A stretch of 35,577 nucleotides of DNA from Fibrobacter sp. (GTDB lineage: Bacteria > Fibrobacterota > Fibrobacteria > Fibrobacterales > Fibrobacteraceae): the NCBI GenBank assembly GCA_024398815.1, contig JAKSIL010000028.1:1-35577 (forward strand), given 5' to 3'. The notes beneath the pieces were generated by a model that worked only from the letters and a program-made list of their open reading frames with translations, had not been told where the DNA came from and ran no database searches. Shown piece after piece: positions 31,565 to 35,577 of the stretch (positions within the stretch are counted from its first letter, which is position 1; each line of letters opens with the position of its first letter). A program made the position numbers and the translations under genes.

Positions 31565-33922
31565 ATGAAGACGAATTGGCTCTTGTTACTAATCGCCCTC
31601 TTTGTGGTGTGCTGCAGCGACGATAACTCGACGTCGGGAAACGACGATTCCGAGGATGCCGCTGTCATTGACGACGAACAGAATGATCTTCTTGTTCCTG
31701 GCCAGGGTAAGCACGGATCCAAGGACGGTTCGAAGGATAGCGGATCCAAGGACGATTCCAAGGGTGACTCAAAGAGCGATTCCAAAAGCGACTCCAAGGA
31801 TGGTTCAAAGAGCGATTCCAAGGACGGAGAAAAATCGGACAGTGGTTCCAAGTCTTCTGAAAAACTTCCTGACGAAGTCGGTCCTGTAGAGGTAATCGAC
31901 GAACCGGTCATTGAAGATACCAGTACCGTTTCGACGGCCGATGAACTTCCCAAGTGTACGGCGGACAATGAGGGCGAATCCCTTGCCGTGGGTGACGAAA
32001 AGGCTTTGTATTTCTGCGTGGGCGGCGAATGGGTGACCGGAGTCGTTGAACTTTTTGGTGTCACCTGCAGTGATGGCGTTCTAAAGCTTAATGAGAATGC
32101 GGCGGTTGTTCCTGAAGGAACACTGGAAGAGGATTCCCTCGTAACGTACAGAAGGACGGGCGTGAATCTTGTGGGAACGGCCGAAAAGGGTCCTTTCCTC
32201 CATGGGACGACGGTCAAGGTTATTGAACTGGACAGCATGCAGAGGTTGGCGGATTCCAAGAGGGCTTTTGAAACATGTGTGTCCTCCACCGATGGCTCGT
32301 TTGCTTTTGAAAATGCCAATTTGATTTCTCCGTATGTGCGTGTCGAGGCGACCGGCTATTACCGTAATGAACTTACCGGCGGGCTTTCTTCGTCGATGGT
32401 TACTTTGAATGCACTCACCGACCTTACGAATAGGGATACGGTAAACGTGAACATGCTGACCCATTTGGCGGCTCCTCGCGTACGTAAACTCGTGGAAGAC
32501 AGTGGAAACAACCAGCCTATTGGTGCCATGGGCGCACGTGCCCTAACGGATGTCTTGTCTGCGTTTGAGATTAATTTGGGTGGCGGTGCTGGCGGCTTCA
32601 ATGGCGGCGGTTGGGGCTTCGGTGGACAACAGCAGACCACGATGACTGCGGCCGGCGGTAAATTTGCCGAAGATGTTAGTTTATTCGGGGGCGACGATTA
32701 CAGTGGTGCCCTGCTTGCCGTTTCCATTATGATGCAGAGCAATGGTACTGGCAATGACATGCTCTATTTGACAAATAAAATTTCCGAAGACATCAAGGGC
32801 GATGGAAACTGGGGCGATAACAACGACAAGGCGAAACTCGCCGACTGGCTTGTGGCGCTTGACATCAGTGGCGGATTTGCTACGATTCGAAAGAATATGA
32901 GCAGCTGGAATCAGGGCGAGGTTCCGGAATTTGAAAAGCACTTGCGCAATTTCTGGACCAAGGTGCACATGTTCGAAACGTGTAGCGACTATACGGCCGG
33001 TCAGGTGAAACACATCGGCAACAGCATGAGCCAATACTTTGTTTCGTACTACGAACAGCCCGACGGTCCGCGCATTCGCTTTATATGCGACAAGGAAACG
33101 AAGACATGGCGCGAAGCGACGGACCTTGAAAAGGATACCTACAATTTCGGCCCGGGCGATTATCCTGGACAAATTCGTAATGGTGTCATCAATACGGACA
33201 AGTACTATGTATATGACCAGGATAAAAAATCCTGGCGTGCCGCTACTAGCGACGATATCCAGGAATTTGTCGACATCAAGGAAGTTTACAGCGGCCTTGC
33301 ATCCGATGAAAAGGTGATATTTATTCTTCGCCATGCAGAACGTGGCGACGATACCAGCAAGAAGGGTCATTTGACCACCAACGGAAAGACCCAGTCTCAA
33401 TCGGTAGGAGCCAAGTTTAAAGGTGAAATCTTCGCCTTGAAAAATTCCACATATACTAGAAGCTATGAAACTTGCGAGAATATCGCTATTGGTGCCGGTT
33501 TGACAGGGGCCAAGCAAGATACCATGCCCGTGCTCGATGGCGAATGGTACGTGAAGGATGAAACCAAGTTTGAAAACTACAAGAACACCGATGGAGGCGG
33601 CTGGGTCGTCGCATCGGCTTACGCCTACAAGGGCATGTATAGCGATGCCTTCTACGATTTGGATGATCGTAGCGAAGAATTTATTTCGGATGTGGTGAAG
33701 CCTGAATTTGCAAAGGCTGGGCGCGTGAGTATTTGGGTGTCCCATGACATGTTCGTGGCTCCGTTTACAACTTACTGCACTAATCACAAGGCGAATTTGC
33801 GTTATTTCGATACGAAGCAGTGGATTAATTACCTAGCAGGTGTAGCCATCATCATGGACGGCAAGGGCAATTTGCGTTATGTCCCGGTGAAGGGTATCGA
33901 GTCTGGAACGATGACTCTTTAG
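31565..33922 (+). CDS. Lipoprotein with C-terminal histidine-phosphatase domain (paralog B)
   Basis: The 785-residue paralog of the preceding gene has a leader ending FVVCCSDD (Cys16 or Cys17 lipidated). A Ser/Lys/Asp linker of SKD/SKSD repeats (about 50-100) follows, and then a short Cys-containing module (KCTADNEG to FCVGGEWV). Next comes a domain beginning GTAEKGPFLHGTTVKVIELD and containing TDLTNRDTVNVNMLTHLA. The helical middle matches paralog A (GEVPEFEKHLRNFW against GDVPDFEKYMRNFY). The phosphatase domain has ILRHAER (Arg589/His590), GHLTTNGKTQ, YTRSYETCENIA, MPVLDGEWY and WVSHDM. A Gly-rich insert (about 338-352) is unique to this copy. The Shine-Dalgarno is weak. It is presumably co-transcribed with paralog A. 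Confidence 0.82.
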   Translation: MKTNWLLLLIALFVVCCSDDNSTSGNDDSEDAAVIDDEQNDLLVPGQGKHGSKDGSKDSGSKDDSKGDSKSDSKSDSKDGSKSDSKDGEKSDSGSKSSEKLPDEVGPVEVIDEPVIEDTSTVSTADELPKCTADNEGESLAVGDEKALYFCVGGEWVTGVVELFGVTCSDGVLKLNENAAVVPEGTLEEDSLVTYRRTGVNLVGTAEKGPFLHGTTVKVIELDSMQRLADSKRAFETCVSSTDGSFAFENANLISPYVRVEATGYYRNELTGGLSSSMVTLNALTDLTNRDTVNVNMLTHLAAPRVRKLVEDSGNNQPIGAMGARALTDVLSAFEINLGGGAGGFNGGGWGFGGQQQTTMTAAGGKFAEDVSLFGGDDYSGALLAVSIMMQSNGTGNDMLYLTNKISEDIKGDGNWGDNNDKAKLADWLVALDISGGFATIRKNMSSWNQGEVPEFEKHLRNFWTKVHMFETCSDYTAGQVKHIGNSMSQYFVSYYEQPDGPRIRFICDKETKTWREATDLEKDTYNFGPGDYPGQIRNGVINTDKYYVYDQDKKSWRAATSDDIQEFVDIKEVYSGLASDEKVIFILRHAERGDDTSKKGHLTTNGKTQSQSVGAKFKGEIFALKNSTYTRSYETCENIAIGAGLTGAKQDTMPVLDGEWYVKDETKFENYKNTDGGGWVVASAYAYKGMYSDAFYDLDDRSEEFISDVVKPEFAKAGRVSIWVSHDMFVAPFTTYCTNHKANLRYFDTKQWINYLAGVAIIMDGKGNLRYVPVKGIESGTMTL

Positions 33923-34030
33923 GGGGGAGGGGAAATGCATCGCAGGCGCCAACCTTTCTCCTAGCCACGAAATCCTAAATCCCAGCCACTAAATCCCACT
34001 TCTGCACCTTACCCTATATTCGCTAATTAC

Positions 34031-34036
34031 TATATT
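34031..34036 (+). promoter_or_regulatory. Possible -10 element of the decarboxylase operon
   Basis: TATATT at 34031-34036 lies about 57 bases upstream of the first subunit gene. No strong -35 stands at the usual distance (TTACCC at 16 bases). A GTTGCG/CGCAAC hairpin (about 34039-34061) follows in the leader. An 8-codon frame (34077-34100) ends overlapping the start codon. Confidence 0.25.
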
Positions 34037-34092
34037 AGTTGCGTTGATTATTATCGCAACAAGTTCACTTAAAAAAATGGACACATTCCAAT

Positions 34093-34905
34093 ATGAATGA
34101 AACAGTAAACAATGCAATCGATTCCGCCGCCGTGGCTCCCGCCGCTGCTGCTGAAGCGGTTGTGGAACAACCTGCTGTGGTTGCCCAGGTGGCTCCTGCA
34201 CATGTTGGCCGTTTTGACGAGCAAATCGCTCTCATGCCGGACTCCATTGCAGCTCCCATTAAGCAACAGCTCAGCTGGATGGACGAATCTACCGTGTTCC
34301 AGATTGTGGAAACCCACGGTGGTGGCTATTCCATCCTTTACAAGACTTACGAACAGTCCGTGCAGGCTCGCGACATTCGCGATTCCGTTGAAAACGCCGC
34401 TGGTCACAAGGCTGTACCTATAGCCAAGGCCAAGCTCAACAGCGAATACTGCACGAACAAGGATTGCAGCGCGACGGATACTTTCGGTGTCGCTAAGCTC
34501 ATCGAATTCCAGGCGACCGGCCTTATCGTCGTGATGTCCGTGATTGTCGGCCTCTGGTTCCTCTGCTCCATCATGAGTTTTGTCATGAAGAAGCTCGGCC
34601 TCGACAAGGACAAGGCTCCTGCCGCTCCGGCTAAGCCCGCCGCCGCACCTGCCCCCGCAGTCCGTGCTCCTGCACATTGTGACTGGGACCCGAACGCGAA
34701 GAGCGTCCACCCCGGCTTTACCAACAAGCAGTTACAGGCATTCCTCGGCATTGCTGCCGTTGCCGCCCTCGAAGAACACCCGGGCATGACCAACGACCAG
34801 TTCCTCGCCGTGATTACCGCCGCCGCAAGCCAGGCCATTGGTGCTCCTTGCCGCGTCACTGCTTACAGAAACACTAACTCTCCTGCTTGGACGATCGTCA
34901 AGTAA
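34093..34905 (+). CDS. Sodium-pump decarboxylase gamma/delta-like subunit (OadG/MmdD-like) with N-terminal extension
   Basis: This 270-residue protein has a single TM helix (about 141-165, ATGLIVVMSVIVGLWFLCSIM), an Ala/Pro hinge (175-194), and a C-terminal segment (about 230-270, NDQFLAVITAAASQAIG then YRNTNSPAWTIVK). That segment matches the end of OadG/MmdD small subunits, which hold the membrane decarboxylase complex together. The N-terminal 135 residues before the helix are unusual for the family: an Ala/Val-rich leader and a domain around MPDSIAAPIKQQLSWMDE, with two Cys at 120 and 125. It is followed by the biotin carrier and the beta subunit. There is no Shine-Dalgarno before ATG 34093. 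The identification rests on the helix, the tail and the neighbours. Confidence 0.75.
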   Translation: MNETVNNAIDSAAVAPAAAAEAVVEQPAVVAQVAPAHVGRFDEQIALMPDSIAAPIKQQLSWMDESTVFQIVETHGGGYSILYKTYEQSVQARDIRDSVENAAGHKAVPIAKAKLNSEYCTNKDCSATDTFGVAKLIEFQATGLIVVMSVIVGLWFLCSIMSFVMKKLGLDKDKAPAAPAKPAAAPAPAVRAPAHCDWDPNAKSVHPGFTNKQLQAFLGIAAVAALEEHPGMTNDQFLAVITAAASQAIGAPCRVTAYRNTNSPAWTIVK

Positions 34906-34953
34906 GGCAAAACTTTTAAAACTTAACAGGCTTTTAAGCCAGGAAATAGAAAA

Positions 34954-35307
34954 ATGAAGAAAACAGTCCGTATCAGTTTCGAAGGCAAGACCTACGACGT
35001 CGAAGTAGAAGTTCTTGATTCCGCAGTTGCCGCCGCTCCGGCTGCTCCGGTTGCCGCCGCCGCCCCCGCTGCCGCTCCTGCCGCCGCTGGTGCAGGCACC
35101 GAAGTGAAGTGCCCGCTCGCCGGTTCCGTGTTCAAACTGAAGGTCAAGGTCGGTGACACCGTTGCCGCCAACCAGGAAGTGGCCGTTATCGAAGCCCTCA
35201 AGATGGAAAACCCGGTCGTCGCTCCGTGCGCCGGCACCGTCACTTCTGTCTCCGTCAAGGAAACCGACACCGTTACTGATGGCCAGGTCTTGATGACCAT
35301 TGCCTAA
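34954..35307 (+). CDS. mmdC: Biotin carboxyl carrier subunit of sodium-pump decarboxylase (MmdC-like)
   Basis: The 117-residue protein has a short N-terminal strand segment (KKTVRISFEGKTYDVEVEVLD), an Ala/Pro-rich flexible linker (23-48) and a biotinyl-lipoyl domain. The biotin site is EALKMEN with Lys83. This arrangement is that of the gamma subunit of methylmalonyl-CoA decarboxylase or the related oxaloacetate/glutaconyl-CoA enzymes, carrying carboxyl-biotin from the carboxyltransferase to the membrane beta subunit. Which acyl-CoA is used cannot be told without the alpha subunit, which is not in the window. AGGAAAT lies about 8 bases upstream. The gene is 48 bases after the gamma-like gene and 14 before the beta gene. 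Confidence 0.88.
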   Translation: MKKTVRISFEGKTYDVEVEVLDSAVAAAPAAPVAAAAPAAAPAAAGAGTEVKCPLAGSVFKLKVKVGDTVAANQEVAVIEALKMENPVVAPCAGTVTSVSVKETDTVTDGQVLMTIA

Positions 35308-35321
35308 TGAGGTAAACGTCA

Positions 35322-35577
35322 ATGAGTGGAATTATTCAATCAATCACGGACTTCGCCGCGAGCACTGGCTTTACGCAGATCACCGTTCCGATGGTGATCA
35401 TGTGGATTGTCAGTTTCGTGCTGATGTTCCTCGCGATTGTCAAAAAGTACGAACCGCTGCTCCTGTTGCCTATCGCAATCGGCGCCTTGGCGGTGAACAT
35501 CCCGTCCGTCGCGTTCTACGACGGTGGCTGGAGCATCGAAGGCATGTTCAGCCCGACGAACGGTCTCTACTACTACA
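35322..35577 (+). CDS. Sodium-translocating decarboxylase beta subunit, N-terminal part (cut by window edge)
   Basis: The first 85 codons of a membrane protein are visible. MSGIIQSITDF leads to a TM helix (about 22-45, VPMVIMWIVSFVLMFLAI) and the family signature KKYEPLLLLPIAIGALAVNIP. That string marks the OadB/MmdB/GcdB family, which couples decarboxylation of carboxybiotin to sodium export. GAGGT stands 8 nt before ATG 35322. The remaining roughly 300 residues lie beyond the window. Confidence 0.9.
   Translation, partial: MSGIIQSITDFAASTGFTQITVPMVIMWIVSFVLMFLAIVKKYEPLLLLPIAIGALAVNIPSVAFYDGGWSIEGMFSPTNGLYYY

Noticed and set aside
34077..34100. Eight-codon leader frame overlapping the start of the gamma-like subunit gene
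   Set aside because: It has no Shine-Dalgarno and is too short to distinguish from chance, although its stop overlaps the next start.

Overview
The window looks like a chromosomal segment of a Fibrobacter-type bacterium (Fibrobacterota). This is an inference. It rests on a truncated FISUMP (TIGR02145, 'Fibrobacter major paralogous domain') protein at the left edge, secreted GH9 and CE1-like plant-cell-wall enzymes sharing a FDxxGNxVM-type sorting module, and Cys-anchored lipoproteins with Asp/Ser-rich leaders. A futalosine-pathway MqnA and a sodium-pump decarboxylase of the kind used by succinate/propionate-forming anaerobes also fit. There is no IS element, phage gene or CRISPR array, and codon use looks uniform.

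Layout. 1-540: end of a FISUMP gene, then a 32-codon LEPR-XLL micro-ORF. 541-884: no convincing gene, but several strong hairpins. 885-2555 (minus): a DUF58 protein and an Hsp20 chaperone, separated by an array of three identical-geometry inverted repeats and a 21-bp tandem repeat. 2914-6053 (minus): a secreted esterase and a TolC-like protein. 6117-6267: a tRNA-Val(CAC) transcription unit with promoter and terminator. 6272-7594 (minus): a PTS IIA-Ntr-like protein and aroD. 7801-11819 (plus): a tight five-gene run of clpP, ftsY, a small lipoprotein, an exported thioredoxin and a family 2 glycosyltransferase fused to an apparent outer-membrane domain. 11828-13248 (minus): a GH5 enzyme without a signal peptide and a small beta-rich protein. 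13335-15096 (plus): mqnA and a REC-GGDEF cyclase. 15187-21367 (minus): KDPG aldolase, a 1092-residue GH9 cellulase, and a MacB-type ABC permease/ATPase pair. 21540-27217 (plus): a Wzz/BY-kinase, an OmpA-family protein with twelve exact 30-residue TSP3 repeats, and a UDP-glucuronate 4-epimerase-like enzyme. 27402-29333: a GtrA protein divergent from an acetate CoA-transferase. 29406-33922 (plus): two tandem paralogous lipoproteins carrying histidine-phosphatase domains. 34093-35577 (plus): gamma-like, biotin-carrier and (cut by the edge) beta subunits of a sodium-translocating decarboxylase.

How the genes fit together. The GH9, the esterase and the GH5 point to plant polysaccharide use. Eda, the acetate CoA-transferase and the decarboxylase belong to central and fermentative carbon metabolism. 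The BY-kinase, epimerase, GtrA and GT2 form a loose surface-glycan theme, and the OmpA-TSP3 protein, the TolC-like protein and the lipoproteins belong to the envelope. The most unusual items are the orphan LEPR-XLL micro-ORF, the 11-16-11 inverted-repeat array upstream of the DUF58 gene, the GT2/signal-peptide/outer-membrane-domain fusion, the lipoprotein phosphatase pair, and the sorting-type module lying inside the esterase instead of at its C-terminus.
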